This document shows positions 26,877-36,890 of a stretch of 64,000 nt of DNA, piece by piece (position 1 is the stretch's first letter; each line of letters begins with the position of its first letter). The DNA is taken from positions 124,001 through 188,000 of the forward strand of contig NZ_QNUJ01000004.1 of the NCBI RefSeq assembly GCF_003574625.1, in the 5' to 3' direction. The notes beneath the pieces were generated by a model. That model did no database searches. It had not been told where the DNA came from and saw only the letters and a program-made list of their open reading frames with translations. The stretch comes from Shinella zoogloeoides (GTDB lineage Bacteria; Pseudomonadota; Alphaproteobacteria; Rhizobiales; Rhizobiaceae). A program made the translations under genes and the position numbers.

Positions 26877-27953
26877 CTAACGCGAATGCAGGGCGCGGTA
26901 GATCGAAGCAAGTCGCGTGTTGTGGTGATGCAGGTCGAAATGCGCGCGCACGCGATCCGCTGCTGCCTGCGCCATTTCCCGCCGTGCCGTTTCATCCTTC
27001 GCGAGCCGGCAGATGGCATCTGCGAGGCGCTCCGTGTCGCCGGGCTGAACCAGGATGGCCGAACGGTCATCCACCAGCTCGGGAATGCCTCCTACGGGAC
27101 AACTGACGACGGGCAATCCATAGGACATGGCCTCCAGTACGGACATCGGCATGCCTTCGGCATAGGAGGGAAGGACGTAGGTGTGGGCGGAAAGGAAAGC
27201 TTGCTCCCGCTCCTTGCCCCCGATCCAGCCCAGATAGCGGACACGCCCGGCCAGCGCCGGAGATGCGGACAGGCGGCCCGTCAGACGCTCCACATCGCCG
27301 TTTCCGCCGATGGCAAGGCGGACTTCCACGCCCCGCCGGCATGCGACTTCCATCGCTTCCAGAAGGTCGAATAGGCCCTTGCGCTCGCCGATCAAGCCCA
27401 TGAACAGCAGTTCCAGCGGCTCTTCCGGCGACGTTCGTCCTGGCGACTGCAGGGCAGGCACGGATACCGCGTTGGGCAGCACCACGGCTTGCGACAGCCC
27501 GAATTCCGCCGTCAGGTCGCGGCGCCAGCTTTCCGACAGGCATAGAACGACATCGAACCGCCGCAGGAACCATCGTACGAACCGTCGACGCCCACGCGGC
27601 AGCCTGGCATATTCGACCAGGAAGTTTGCGCCGTGGAAATGAAGGATGCTTTTCGTTCTCCGCATCAGAAGCGGCAGGATGACGGCTGCCTTGCGATAAA
27701 GGCTGGGAAAGTCGCCGACATGGACATGGATCATGTCCGGCGGGCGGTGCAGGGCCAATCTCACGGCTTGCATAAGGGCGCGACCTGCCACAGCAAGCTT
27801 TTTCACACGCGAGCCGTCTGCATGGGTCTGTATGAAGGTCATCTCGAACGCGCGGGCTAGCTCGGATCCCCGATAGTTGGAAACCACCGTCGATATCCCG
27901 CCCCGCGTATCATCGAGAGGCGAGAAGTGCGCGATTCGAATAGGATGATCCAC
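26877..27953 (-). CDS. Glycosyltransferase family 4 (exopolysaccharide)
   Basis: A 358-residue retaining GT-B transferase. RIAHFSPLDDTRGGISTVV opens the acceptor domain; the donor domain has FMGLIGERKGLFDLLEAM and the EGMPMSVLEAMSYGLPVV E-x7-E motif that binds the nucleotide sugar. GTG 27953 is preferred since GGAGAG is five bases upstream; a longer frame to ATG 28022 would overlap fcl by 38 bp. It is the distal gene of a gmd-fcl-GT unit, so it may use GDP-fucose or a related donor (inference). Confidence 0.87.
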   Translation of the reverse strand: MDHPIRIAHFSPLDDTRGGISTVVSNYRGSELARAFEMTFIQTHADGSRVKKLAVAGRALMQAVRLALHRPPDMIHVHVGDFPSLYRKAAVILPLLMRRTKSILHFHGANFLVEYARLPRGRRRFVRWFLRRFDVVLCLSESWRRDLTAEFGLSQAVVLPNAVSVPALQSPGRTSPEEPLELLFMGLIGERKGLFDLLEAMEVACRRGVEVRLAIGGNGDVERLTGRLSASPALAGRVRYLGWIGGKEREQAFLSAHTYVLPSYAEGMPMSVLEAMSYGLPVVSCPVGGIPELVDDRSAILVQPGDTERLADAICRLAKDETARREMAQAAADRVRAHFDLHHHNTRLASIYRALHSR

Positions 27954-27984
27954 CAGTGCTCTCCGGCTTCGGCTTGGAGGACGG

Positions 27985-28953
27985 TCAGGAGGCCTGCCGT
28001 GTGCGCTCGGTATAGTCTCCATCCAGAAACGCCCGGTATGCGTCGGCGATGCCCTCTTCCAGCCCTATGCGCGGATTCCAGCCGAGTGCGCGTAACTTCG
28101 CTGCACTCATCAGCTTGCGCGGCGTGCCATCCGGCTTGGAGAGATCGTGCACGATTTCCCCCGTGAAGCCGACGACCTTGCAGATGAGCCGGGTCAGTTC
28201 CAGGATCGTCACGTCCTCGCCGAGCCCGACATTGATGTGCCCATCGCCGGAATAGTTCTTCATCAGGTGGACGCAGGCGTCGGCGCAGTCATCGACGTGC
28301 AGGAACTCACGCCGCGGTGTTCCCGTGCCCCAGACGGTAAGCTCCGGCAGACCGTCGACCTTTGCCTGGTGGGCCTTGCGGATCAGCGCCGGCACCACAT
28401 GGCTGGACGTCAGGTCGAAATTGTCGCCCGGCCCATAGAGATTGGTCGGCATGGCGGAGATGAAGTCGTCGCCATACTGCTTGCGGTAGGCTTGGCAAAG
28501 CTTGATGCCCGCGATCTTGGCGATCGCGTACCACTCGTTGGTCGGCTCCAGCTCTCCCTTAAGCAGGGCCTCTTCCACAATGGGCTGATCGGCAAACTTC
28601 GGATAGATGCAGGAGGATCCGAGGAACAGCAGCTTCTGCACTTTCACCCGGTGCGCGGCGTGAATGATATTGGTCTCGAGAACGAGATTCTCGTACAGGA
28701 ATTCCGCCGGATAGGTGTCGTTCGCCAGGATGCCGCCGACTTTCGCGGCGGCCAGGAAGATGGCATCGGGGCGACGCTCCTCCATCCAGGCCTCGACATC
28801 GGCCTGGCGGGTGAGGTCGAGCTCTTTCCGCGTCGCGGTCAGGATATCGCAATCTTCCTGAGCGAGACGCCGGACGATCGCGGCCCCGACCATTCCACGA
28901 TGCCCGGCGACGAAGACTCTCTTGCCGGCAAGGTTGTAGGCGCCCTCACGCAT
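27985..28953 (-). CDS. fcl: GDP-L-fucose synthase
   Basis: Epimerase-reductase that converts GDP-4-keto-6-deoxymannose to GDP-L-fucose with NADPH. The 322-residue extended SDR has [14 protein letters not shown] as Rossmann motif, GSSCIYP with the catalytic Ser, [10 protein letters not shown] with the Tyr-x3-Lys pair, and [10 protein letters not shown], all standard. ATG 28953 overlaps the end of gmd by 8 bp, so the pair is translationally coupled. Also known as wcaG. Confidence 0.95.
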   Translation of the reverse strand: MREGAYNLAGKRVFVAGHRGMVGAAIVRRLAQEDCDILTATRKELDLTRQADVEAWMEERRPDAIFLAAAKVGGILANDTYPAEFLYENLVLETNIIHAAHRVKVQKLLFLGSSCIYPKFADQPIVEEALLKGELEPTNEWYAIAKIAGIKLCQAYRKQYGDDFISAMPTNLYGPGDNFDLTSSHVVPALIRKAHQAKVDGLPELTVWGTGTPRREFLHVDDCADACVHLMKNYSGDGHINVGLGEDVTILELTRLICKVVGFTGEIVHDLSKPDGTPRKLMSAAKLRALGWNPRIGLEEGIADAYRAFLDGDYTERTRQAS

Positions 28954-30040
28954 GAGGGTTGCTCTGTGCGTTGAAGGTCTTGCTCTGCATGGACCTGAAA
29001 TCCTGCTCGACCATTTCACCGACGAGCTGGTCGAGATTGATCTCATGTTTCCAGCCGAGCTGGCGGTGCGCCTTGGCCGGGTTGCCGATGAGGAGCTCGA
29101 CTTCGGTGGGGCGGAAGTACCGCGGATCGACTTCTATGAGGAGGCGTCCGGAGGCCTTGTCGTACCCCTTTTCGTCGACGCCCTCACCACGCCATTCGAT
29201 GGCGATGTCGAGTTTCGCAAAGGCCTTTTCGACGAAGGAGCGCACGGTATGGGTTTCGCCGGTGGCTAGGACGTAGTCGTCGGGGATTTCCTGCTGCAGC
29301 ATCAGCCACATGCCCCGAACATACTCGCGGGCATGGCCCCAGTCACGCTTCGCGTTGAGGTTCCCGAGGTAGAGCTTGTCTTGGAGACCGAGGCGAATGG
29401 CCGCCGCTGCGCGGGTGATCTTGCGCGTGACGAAGGTTTCACCGCGAATGGGGCTTTCGTGGTTGAACAGAATGCCGTTGGAGGCGTGCATGCCGTAGGC
29501 CTCGCGGTAATTGACGACGATCCAGTAGGCGTAGAGCTTTGCGGCGGCATAGGGAGATCGCGGATAGAACGGCGTCGTCTCGCTCTGCGGCACTTCCTGC
29601 ACCTTGCCGTAGAGCTCGGACGTGGACGCCTGATAGAAGCGGGTCTTGCCGGTCAGGCCGAGCAGGCGGATGGCCTCCAGAAGGCGCAGCGTGCCCATGC
29701 CGTCGGCGTTGGCCGTGTATTCGGGAGTCTCGAAGGAGACGTGCACATGGCTCTGGGCGGCCAGGTTGTAGATCTCGTCGGGCTGGGTTTCCTGCACGAC
29801 GCGGATCAGGTTCGTGCTGTCCGTCATATCGCCGAAATGCAGGATGAACCGCGGATCTTCGACATGGGGATCTTCGTAGAGGTGCTCGATGCGATCGGTG
29901 TTGAAGGAGGAAGAACGCCTCTTGATGCCGTGAACCGTATAGCCCTTTTCGAGGAGAAGTTCGGACAGATAGGCCCCGTCCTGTCCCGTCACACCGGTGA
30001 CGAGGGCCACCTTGCCATTACTTTCTACACGCTTGCCCAT
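28946..30040 (-). CDS. gmd: GDP-mannose 4,6-dehydratase
   Basis: Dehydrates GDP-D-mannose to GDP-4-keto-6-deoxy-D-mannose, first step toward GDP-L-fucose. About 364 residues, with [21 protein letters not shown] (NADP site), [31 protein letters not shown] with catalytic Thr/Glu region, and [12 protein letters not shown] with Tyr-x3-Lys. I chose ATG 30040 because the core begins soon after and GGGA lies upstream; in-frame ATGs at 30058 and further out give extra residues without ribosome sites. It faces the WecG-like gene across a 277-bp AT-rich divergent region. Confidence 0.95.
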   Translation of the reverse strand: MGKRVESNGKVALVTGVTGQDGAYLSELLLEKGYTVHGIKRRSSSFNTDRIEHLYEDPHVEDPRFILHFGDMTDSTNLIRVVQETQPDEIYNLAAQSHVHVSFETPEYTANADGMGTLRLLEAIRLLGLTGKTRFYQASTSELYGKVQEVPQSETTPFYPRSPYAAAKLYAYWIVVNYREAYGMHASNGILFNHESPIRGETFVTRKITRAAAAIRLGLQDKLYLGNLNAKRDWGHAREYVRGMWLMLQQEIPDDYVLATGETHTVRSFVEKAFAKLDIAIEWRGEGVDEKGYDKASGRLLIEVDPRYFRPTEVELLIGNPAKAHRQLGWKHEINLDQLVGEMVEQDFRSMQSKTFNAQSNPHA

Positions 30041-30317
30041 CGGGTCCCAGTCTTTCATATAATCATTCAATTGGATGGAAGGCGACATGCTCGATGCGCC
30101 GATCGTGATAATCGGCGCTACACTAGCCGGAATTTTTTGCTGCACAACACTCCCCGGCTCCTATAGTTAACTGCCGATTCTTCTTTGCGAAGTAAAAATG
30201 CGTATCTCGTAAACACAAGGATAGTCTTAATCGCGGGTACCTTCGGCCGCAAAGCCACACCGGGCCTGCCTCTTCCCTTTCCGTCCGTACCTATCGCCTG
30301 GAAATAGAACCTTGCAT

Positions 30318-31103
30318 ATGCACCAACCGCCCAAACCTCGCCAGTTCTCCATTCTGGGGATTCCAGTGAGTATCGTCGACCTGAAACGCAGCGCCGACCT
30401 CGTAAGCCGGTGGGCTGGCGGGAGCGGTGCCAAAACCGTATTCGTGCGCGAGGTGGCGAGCCTGATGGCCGCGGTGGACGAGCCCTACCTTGCAACCCTG
30501 CACCAGAAGGCCGACCTGGTCGTGCCGGACGGCGTCCCGCTCGTCTGGACCGGACGGCTGCGTGGCATCGGCAGCGAGCTTGGCCGGGTCCCGGGCGCGG
30601 ACCTGTTGGATGCGGTCTGCCGGCATTCGCTGTCCACCGGGCAATCGCATTATTTCTTCGGCGGCAAGCCGGGCGTGGCCGAAGAGATGGTCAAGCGCCT
30701 TGCCGAGCGCCACCGTGGCCTTGCCGTCGCCGGAACCTTGTCGCCGCCCTTCAGGGAGATCGGCCCGGATTTCAAAATGGAGGGGCAGGCGCTGGCGGAG
30801 TTGGAGGAAATCAGGCAGGCCAATCCGGATTTCATCTGGGTTGGCATATCGAGCCCCAAGCAGGAATACTGGATGATGCAGGCCGCCGAGCGGCTTCCGC
30901 GAGGCGTATTGATCGGCGTCGGCGCTGCGTTCGACTTCCATTCCGGCGCGGTGAGGCGCGCGCCGCGCTGGATGCGCGACAACGGCCTTGAATGGCTGCA
31001 TCGATTGAGTAGTGAGCCGCGGCGGCTCTGGCGTCGCTATCTGGTCCTGGCGCCGCGCTTCGTCTTCGCCGTCGCCCTGGAATCGGTTCGTCGCAAGGTG
31101 TGA
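30318..31103 (+). CDS. WecG/TagA/CpsF-family glycosyltransferase
   Basis: A 261-residue inverting GT26 transferase, the class that adds the second sugar (such as ManNAcA, ManNAc or glucose) to a lipid-linked first sugar. FLREVASLMAAVDEP-like region, the conserved VPDGVPLVW and RVPGADLLDAVC segments, and the C-terminal WVGISSPKQEYWM and RAPRWMRDNGLEWLHRLSSEPRR motifs are diagnostic. It ends with a basic segment followed by a hydrophobic helix likely to touch the membrane. ATG 30318; a TTG two codons earlier is also possible. Confidence 0.92.
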   Translation: MHQPPKPRQFSILGIPVSIVDLKRSADLVSRWAGGSGAKTVFVREVASLMAAVDEPYLATLHQKADLVVPDGVPLVWTGRLRGIGSELGRVPGADLLDAVCRHSLSTGQSHYFFGGKPGVAEEMVKRLAERHRGLAVAGTLSPPFREIGPDFKMEGQALAELEEIRQANPDFIWVGISSPKQEYWMMQAAERLPRGVLIGVGAAFDFHSGAVRRAPRWMRDNGLEWLHRLSSEPRRLWRRYLVLAPRFVFAVALESVRRKV

Positions 31104-31250
31104 CGGCTCCCCGTGTTTACCTTCCCGTCCGATTCCCGATGACACAGACCATGATGCATCTATGCTCGCAGGTGGCCTTCAGGTCTCGCTGCCGGCGTCT
31201 GACCTGTGGATAGCCTTCATCCATTGGAACGGGACTTGGGGTCAAACGCA

Positions 31251-32495
31251 ATGAAGCTGTTCAGTCTCCTGTCCCTTCTCTTCGCCCTGGCTATGGGCAC
31301 GGGAGTGCACGCTGCCCCGTTGGCGCTTCATCGCGGCATCAGCGTCCAGGACTGGCTGAACTGGTCTCCGCTCGATTCGGACGGCACTTATCGCTGGCCG
31401 CCTTATCGTAGTGAGACGGAATGGATGACGCTTGCCCGCCCGCTCTCCGATTGGCCGCAGTCCGACCAGTTCCAGCGCATTCGGGCGATGGGCTTCGATT
31501 TCGTAAGGCTGAGCGTCGACCCCGGTCCGCTCCTGGCCAGTGAGGGAGAGCGGCGCGAGCAGGCGCTGGCGGTTCTAGAACGGGCCGTCGAGCGTGTGAC
31601 CTCTGCTGGCCTGAAGGTCGTATTCGATCTACACGCTGCTCGCCAGGTGCCTGCCTACAGCATCGACATGATAGGCCGCGGGGCCAACAGTCCTGGCGTT
31701 GCGCAGTATCGCGGGATGGTTCGGCGTGTCGCGGCCATGCTGACACGCTTCGATGCCGGCCTGGTCGCGCTGGAGCCGTTCAACGAGCCGGAATATTATC
31801 CTTGCGACGAAACCGATACCGGCGACTGGCAGCGCATCATGGCTGCGACAGTCGCTGACATCCGCGCGATCAGCAGGGACTTGACGATCATCGTGACGGG
31901 CGCCTGCGGCGGCAGCATCACGGGCCTCGTCGACCTGGATCCGAGCTTCGACGATCCCCGCCTTTACTACAGTTTCCACATGTATGAGCCGCACAGCTTC
32001 ACCCATCAACTGTCGAGCGCCACGCAGCCGTTCAATTCGAGCCTGCCCTGGCCGGCGGCCATCGGCTCGCCCGACGAGGCCGTCGCGCATCTGAAGAGCT
32101 ACATGACGGCGGCCGGAATAGGCGAGGGGGAGCAGGCTGCGAACCTTGCCGCGGCACGTGACCCGATCGCCCGGTATTTTGCGGAGAACTGGGGTTTTCC
32201 GCAACTTCAGGCGCGTATCAATGAGGCGGTCAATTGGGCAGAAAGGCACCGAATCCCGACGAGCCGGCTGTTCATGGGGGAATTCGGCTGCTACGGCCTA
32301 GCCGCCGATGGACGCTCGGGGGCGCGCGACGAAGATCGGTTGCGCTACCTGGCGGCCGTCCGGCTGGAGGCGGAAGGACGTGATATCCCTTGGGCCGTAT
32401 GGGAATACAGCAATCCCCACGGCATCAGTCTGATCGCGCCATGGGGGGCGGCCGTTCCTGATGGCGGAATGTTGTATGCGCTGGGATTGCCATAG
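31251..32495 (+). CDS. Secreted glycoside hydrolase family 5-like protein
   Basis: A 414-residue exported (beta/alpha)8 hydrolase. Residues 1-22 form a signal peptide (KLFSLLSLLFALAMGTGVHA then APL). ALEPFNEPEYY carries the acid/base Glu after Asn, and TSRLFMGEFGCYG the candidate nucleophile Glu, the two GH5 signatures; YYSFHMYEPHSFTHQ supplies the usual His/Tyr. It likely trims or releases the polysaccharide made by this cluster in the periplasm, as other EPS-linked glycanases do (inference). ATG 31251 follows a weak ribosome site. Confidence 0.87.
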   Translation: MKLFSLLSLLFALAMGTGVHAAPLALHRGISVQDWLNWSPLDSDGTYRWPPYRSETEWMTLARPLSDWPQSDQFQRIRAMGFDFVRLSVDPGPLLASEGERREQALAVLERAVERVTSAGLKVVFDLHAARQVPAYSIDMIGRGANSPGVAQYRGMVRRVAAMLTRFDAGLVALEPFNEPEYYPCDETDTGDWQRIMAATVADIRAISRDLTIIVTGACGGSITGLVDLDPSFDDPRLYYSFHMYEPHSFTHQLSSATQPFNSSLPWPAAIGSPDEAVAHLKSYMTAAGIGEGEQAANLAAARDPIARYFAENWGFPQLQARINEAVNWAERHRIPTSRLFMGEFGCYGLAADGRSGARDEDRLRYLAAVRLEAEGRDIPWAVWEYSNPHGISLIAPWGAAVPDGGMLYALGLP

Positions 32496-32785
32496 TGATC
32501 GTGCAGCTTTCGCGGGAGCTTGCTGCTCTTCTTTTCGCTGGCACGCGAATCAATCAATGATTGTGCCATTTCCGCTATTACTGCGGCGCGGCTGGAGTTC
32601 CGTGACGTCGTCGTTTGCATGCGCGAAACAGTCTCACCTATGCCTCTGAACGGGCTCTCCAACGGCGTGTTTTCGGTACGGAGTATATATCTTAAGTTTC
32701 TATTGAGCATTGCATTCTAAAACAAGGAACCGCCGCGAGAATGCCAAGTGAGTCGTCAGGCATGCCGTTTGCCAGGAGTTGATCC

Positions 32786-34327
32786 ATGTCAGTGCTTTCA
32801 GACGTCCCCAAGGGAAGTCCGGTCGTGCGCACGCTCACGCGTGACCATGCCAAGCCCCTTGGCCGTAAGATCAAGGACAGGGATTTGCCGCATGTGGAAA
32901 GGCAGATGCCGATTCCAATGGCTACGGACAGCTCTACCGCGATCGACAAGGTCGGTGAGTTTCTCGAATTCGATTTTCGCAAGATGTCCGATTGGTTGCG
33001 CGCCGGGATGAAGGGCACTGTCGTCCTCGCCCTTGTCGGCGGCCTTGCGGGCGGAGCTTACGGCCTCCTGAGCAAGCGGCTCTATACCGTCGGAACCGAT
33101 ATCCTCATCAATCCGTCTAACCTCCAGGTGGTCGCCAACGATCTTTACGCGGCGCCGACCCAAGGGGAAAACCAGGTGCTGGCGGTGCGCAGCAAACTGC
33201 GCGTACTGACCTCCCGCAACGTGCTGCTGCACGTGGTGGACGAGTTGGGCCTGACGCGCGATCGCGAATTCAACGATCCTTCGCCGGGCTTGCTTTCCTC
33301 CCTGATCGGCTCCCGTTCCGGCGGCGCCGCTTCGGATCCTCGTACTGCGGTGCTGGAAGTGCTCGGCAAGCGGATTGTTGCTAAGGCCGACGAGACCTCG
33401 TTTGTCGCGACCCTGTCCGTCTCCGCAGAAACCGTCGACAAGGCGATCCGCATCTCGCAGTCCGTGGTGACAGGCTTCCAGGACGAACTGGCCAAGGCCG
33501 AATCCGACGGGGCCGCGCGGGCCGCGCGGGCCATTGACGACCGGCTCGACCAGCTCAAGCAGGAGGTGCAGGCGGCCGAGGCGAAGGTGGAATCCTATCG
33601 ACGGACGCATAACCTCGCCTCGAGCCAGGGCCAGCTCGTCAGCTCGCAAAGCATGACCCAAGTCAACAGCGAGATGATCACTGCCCAGTCCCGTGTAATC
33701 GCCGCACAGGCCGCCTATGACGCCGTCCTTGCCGCCGGTTCCAACGCTACCACCCAGGATCCCGTCGCCTCTGCGTCGCTTGCCGCATTGCGCACCCGGG
33801 CGAGCGGTCTGCAACAGGAACTCGACGGATTGTCGATGACCTATGGTCCGCGTTATCCGCGGCTGGCGCAGCTACGTGCCGAACTCGATGCCGCCAACGG
33901 ACAGATCAAGACCGAGCTGTCACGTATCCTTGCCAAGGCCCGCTCGAGCCTGGAGGAGGCGAAGGCTTCCTTCAAGGCGCTCGACACCAAGATGAAGGAC
34001 ATGACGGGCACGGTCTTCACGGATAACGAGGTACAGGTCGCCTTGCGCGAACTCGAACGCGATGCCGCTTCGAAGACCGCGGTGTACGAAAGCTTCCTCG
34101 CGCGTGCGCATCAGATAGCCGAGCGTGAGCAGATCGACACCACCAATGTAAGGGTCATTTCCACCGCCGTGCCTCCGCAAAGCCGGTCCTGGCCGCCGCG
34201 CACCAGCCTTCTCATCGTCGTAGGTGTCGTTCTCGGCCTTGCTGCCGGCCTCTTCCTAGCGCTTGCGCGCGGCATGCTGCGCGAACTGCGGGACCCTCAG
34301 CCGGCGGTCGCCGAGCAGCGCGCCTGA
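32786..34327 (+). CDS. Wzz/GumC-type polysaccharide co-polymerase
   Basis: A 513-residue inner-membrane protein that sets chain length in Wzy-dependent export. One membrane helix at about residues 77-96 (GTVVLALVGGLAGGAYGLLS), a long periplasmic part with coiled-coil regions (about 240-300 and 340-440), and a second helix at about 473-495 preceded by the Pro-rich PPQSRSWPPRT motif of PCP proteins. There is no Walker A or Tyr-rich tail, so it lacks the BY-kinase domain found in ExoP. The 110 residues before the first helix are unusually long and basic. Confidence 0.87.
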   Translation: MSVLSDVPKGSPVVRTLTRDHAKPLGRKIKDRDLPHVERQMPIPMATDSSTAIDKVGEFLEFDFRKMSDWLRAGMKGTVVLALVGGLAGGAYGLLSKRLYTVGTDILINPSNLQVVANDLYAAPTQGENQVLAVRSKLRVLTSRNVLLHVVDELGLTRDREFNDPSPGLLSSLIGSRSGGAASDPRTAVLEVLGKRIVAKADETSFVATLSVSAETVDKAIRISQSVVTGFQDELAKAESDGAARAARAIDDRLDQLKQEVQAAEAKVESYRRTHNLASSQGQLVSSQSMTQVNSEMITAQSRVIAAQAAYDAVLAAGSNATTQDPVASASLAALRTRASGLQQELDGLSMTYGPRYPRLAQLRAELDAANGQIKTELSRILAKARSSLEEAKASFKALDTKMKDMTGTVFTDNEVQVALRELERDAASKTAVYESFLARAHQIAEREQIDTTNVRVISTAVPPQSRSWPPRTSLLIVVGVVLGLAAGLFLALARGMLRELRDPQPAVAEQRA

Positions 34328-34333
34328 TCCCTC

Positions 34334-35443
34334 ATGGTGAGGCGCATCCTCTTCCACGCACCCAGTCTGGCCGGCGGCGGCGCCGAACGGGTACTCGTGC
34401 TGATGGCCAACGAGATGGCTGCGCGCGGCCATGAGGTGACGCTACTGGTCTGGAACGGGCAGGGGCCGAATGCGGACCTGCTGTCACCTGCCGTCGATCT
34501 CGTCGACCTCCACTTCCCCATGCGCGGGGATGGGTTCGGCAAGGTGAAGACGCTCCAGGGACTGGCAAGAACCGTGCGGATGCTGCGCGCCTTCCGGCCC
34601 GACGCCGTTTTCAGCGCGCCCGACTTCGCAAACCTCGTCATGGCCGCCGCCCTGACCCTTGCACGAAGCCGTGCACGCTTTTTTCCGGGCTTTCACGGCG
34701 CAGCGGCCCTCAAGTCGGAAAAGATCGGTGCGATCCTCGCAGACCGCCTCACCGGCTTTGTCGCCGCGCGTGCGACGCGTGCCATCGCCGTCTCCAAGGG
34801 GGTTGGCCGCGACCTTGTGCAAAATGGCTATCCGCTCGAGAAGATCGCTGTCATCTACAATCCGCTGCCGCCCGAGGGCATGGGCATGCCGGGTCCGCAT
34901 CCCTGGCTTCAGGCGCTTGAGGCGATGGGCGATGGCCCGGTGATCGGCACCCTCGGCCGCCTTGTCGCCGTCAAGGACCATGCGACCCTCCTGCGCGCCT
35001 TCGCGATCCTGCGCGCCAGCCGTAAGGCCCGACTCGTGATCTTCGGCGAAGGCCCCCTCGAAGCCGAGACAAGGGCGCTCGCGACCGATCTTTCCATCGC
35101 GAATGATGTCCTCTTCGCCGGCTACATCAACGATCCCGCCGCGTGCTACGCTGCCCTCGATCTCCTCGTCCTCTCTTCCACCAGTGAAGGTTTTGGCAAC
35201 GTGCTGATCGAGGCCATGGCTCACGGTGTTCCGGTCGTGTCCACCGATGCGCCGCATGGGCCGCGCGAAATTCTCGATGACGGCCGTTTCGGCCCTCTCG
35301 TCCCCATCGCAGATCCAGCGGCCCTCGCCAGCCAATTGCAGAATTCGCTTGAGAGGCCAATCGATTCCGAACTGCTCAGGCAAAGAGCCGACGAGTTCAA
35401 AATCAATGTCATTGCTGACAAATACGAGGGGCTCTTCGCCTGA
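34334..35443 (+). CDS. Glycosyltransferase family 4
   Basis: A 369-residue GT-B transferase. ILFHAPSLAGGGAERVLVLMANEMAARGHEV is the classical GT4 opening, VIGTLGRLVAVKDHATLLRAFA the donor-domain start, and SSTSEGFGNVLIEAMAHG the E-x7-E donor motif. It begins seven bases after the co-polymerase stop and the next gene starts 12 bases after its stop, so all three are one operon. Linkage and donor sugar are unknown. Confidence 0.92.
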   Translation: MVRRILFHAPSLAGGGAERVLVLMANEMAARGHEVTLLVWNGQGPNADLLSPAVDLVDLHFPMRGDGFGKVKTLQGLARTVRMLRAFRPDAVFSAPDFANLVMAAALTLARSRARFFPGFHGAAALKSEKIGAILADRLTGFVAARATRAIAVSKGVGRDLVQNGYPLEKIAVIYNPLPPEGMGMPGPHPWLQALEAMGDGPVIGTLGRLVAVKDHATLLRAFAILRASRKARLVIFGEGPLEAETRALATDLSIANDVLFAGYINDPAACYAALDLLVLSSTSEGFGNVLIEAMAHGVPVVSTDAPHGPREILDDGRFGPLVPIADPAALASQLQNSLERPIDSELLRQRADEFKINVIADKYEGLFA

Positions 35444-35455
35444 TAAGGTTTAACG

Positions 35456-36883
35456 TTGGGAAAAATTCTCCTTCTCACCCGTGAAAGGAACTCGAGGCGC
35501 TGGCATGCCGCGCTCGTCGAGCGTCTTGAGGCGGCGGGTCACGAGATCTCCATCAGTAAGCTGGCTGGAGCCGGAACCGGTCGGCATGCGCTCGATCGGG
35601 CCCTGGCGGTCGAACGCCATTTTTTCAATGTCTCGCTCGCTCAATTGGCCGCCCCGATGGCGCCGAAGAGCTCCGACAAACACGATCTCGTCATCGATCT
35701 GACCGGGACGGCCGGTGCGCAGGACAAGCCCATGCTCAGCCTGGAGATTTTCGGCTCCGGCAATGTCATCGACGGAATCTCCCGTGCGGCAGCGGCGCGG
35801 CAGTCGGCGGAATTCGTTGCCCGGCTCGATGGTGTTGCGGTCGGGCGTGCTCGTCCTGCCATTTCCAATGGACTGCAGGTATCGCGCATCCTCGATGAGC
35901 TGCTCGTCGGCGCCATCTCGCTGACCGTGCAGGTCGCGAACCGTTTCCTCGACGGCACGCTCAAACCGGCTGTGGAACGGCCGGCCGACCGCGCGCCCTG
36001 TGGCGGCTTCCTACGAGCCTATCTTTCCTTCGCTGCCGCCGCGCTTTTCGCTCGCCTCGGACGCAAACGCGCTGTCCATTGGCAAGTCGCCTATCGCATG
36101 ATCGATGGGCCCGGCGTTGCCGAAACCGGCAGGCTCGATGGAGAAGCCTATTCTATTCTCGCCGACGACGGCGAACGCTTCTATGCGGATCCCTTTGTTT
36201 TCGAGCACGACGGTCGTCACTATCTCTTCGTTGAGGAATTACCCTACAATACCGGGAAAGGGATCATCTCCGTCTCCGTGCTGGACGACAACGACCGGTT
36301 CAGCCTGCCGCAAGTCGTGCTCGAGGAGTCGCATCATCTTTCTTATCCCCAGATATTCGCCGAGAACGGCGAGATATACATGATCCCCGAAAGCGGCGCG
36401 GCACGCGAGGTCGTTCTCTATCGTGCCGTCCGGTTTCCCGACCGGTGGGAGCGCCAGGCCGTTCTCATAGAGGGGCGGAATCTGAACGACATGACGCTCC
36501 TGCGTTCGGACGGAGCCTACTGGCTGTTCGGCACCGAAAGAATCGGCAACGGCAACCCGTCGGACACGATGGTCGTCTACCGTGCGCCTGCTCTTGAGGG
36601 GCCGTGGGTGCCGCATCCCATGAATCCCATAGTGATCGACGAAGCGGGTGCACGGCCAGGCGGTGCGTTCATTCGCCGGGACGGGCGGATATTCCTGCCC
36701 GTGCAGGACTGCTCGCGAATATATGGGGGAGGCCTTGGTCTAATGGAGCTTATGCGACTGGACGAGACAGCTGTCGTCTTTGGTTCGGTCGTTCCGATAG
36801 AAGGCGGTCCGGCATGGGTTCGCTCGGGTACGCATACGCTCAACCGAGAGGGGCGGCTCGAAGTCGTGGATAGCTGCGGCTGA
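35456..36883 (+). CDS. Two-domain protein: formyltransferase-like N-terminus plus GINT1-like beta-propeller
   Basis: A 475-residue protein. Residues 1-150 form an alpha/beta unit (GKILLLTRERNSRRWHAALVERLEAAGHEISIS) reminiscent of a glycosyl or formyl transferase. Residues about 210-470 are a five-bladed propeller-like repeat (EAYSILADDGERFYADPFVFEHDGRHYLFVEE, LSYPQIFAENGEIYMIPES, NDMTLLRSDGAYWLFG, ARPGGAFIRRDGRIFLPVQD), the pattern of the N-terminal domain in plant glucosamine inositolphosphorylceramide transferases and GH43/GH32 folds. Role in sugar modification or linkage is inference. It starts at TTG 35456. Confidence 0.65.
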   Translation: MGKILLLTRERNSRRWHAALVERLEAAGHEISISKLAGAGTGRHALDRALAVERHFFNVSLAQLAAPMAPKSSDKHDLVIDLTGTAGAQDKPMLSLEIFGSGNVIDGISRAAAARQSAEFVARLDGVAVGRARPAISNGLQVSRILDELLVGAISLTVQVANRFLDGTLKPAVERPADRAPCGGFLRAYLSFAAAALFARLGRKRAVHWQVAYRMIDGPGVAETGRLDGEAYSILADDGERFYADPFVFEHDGRHYLFVEELPYNTGKGIISVSVLDDNDRFSLPQVVLEESHHLSYPQIFAENGEIYMIPESGAAREVVLYRAVRFPDRWERQAVLIEGRNLNDMTLLRSDGAYWLFGTERIGNGNPSDTMVVYRAPALEGPWVPHPMNPIVIDEAGARPGGAFIRRDGRIFLPVQDCSRIYGGGLGLMELMRLDETAVVFGSVVPIEGGPAWVRSGTHTLNREGRLEVVDSCG

Positions 36884-36890
36884 ACGGCTG

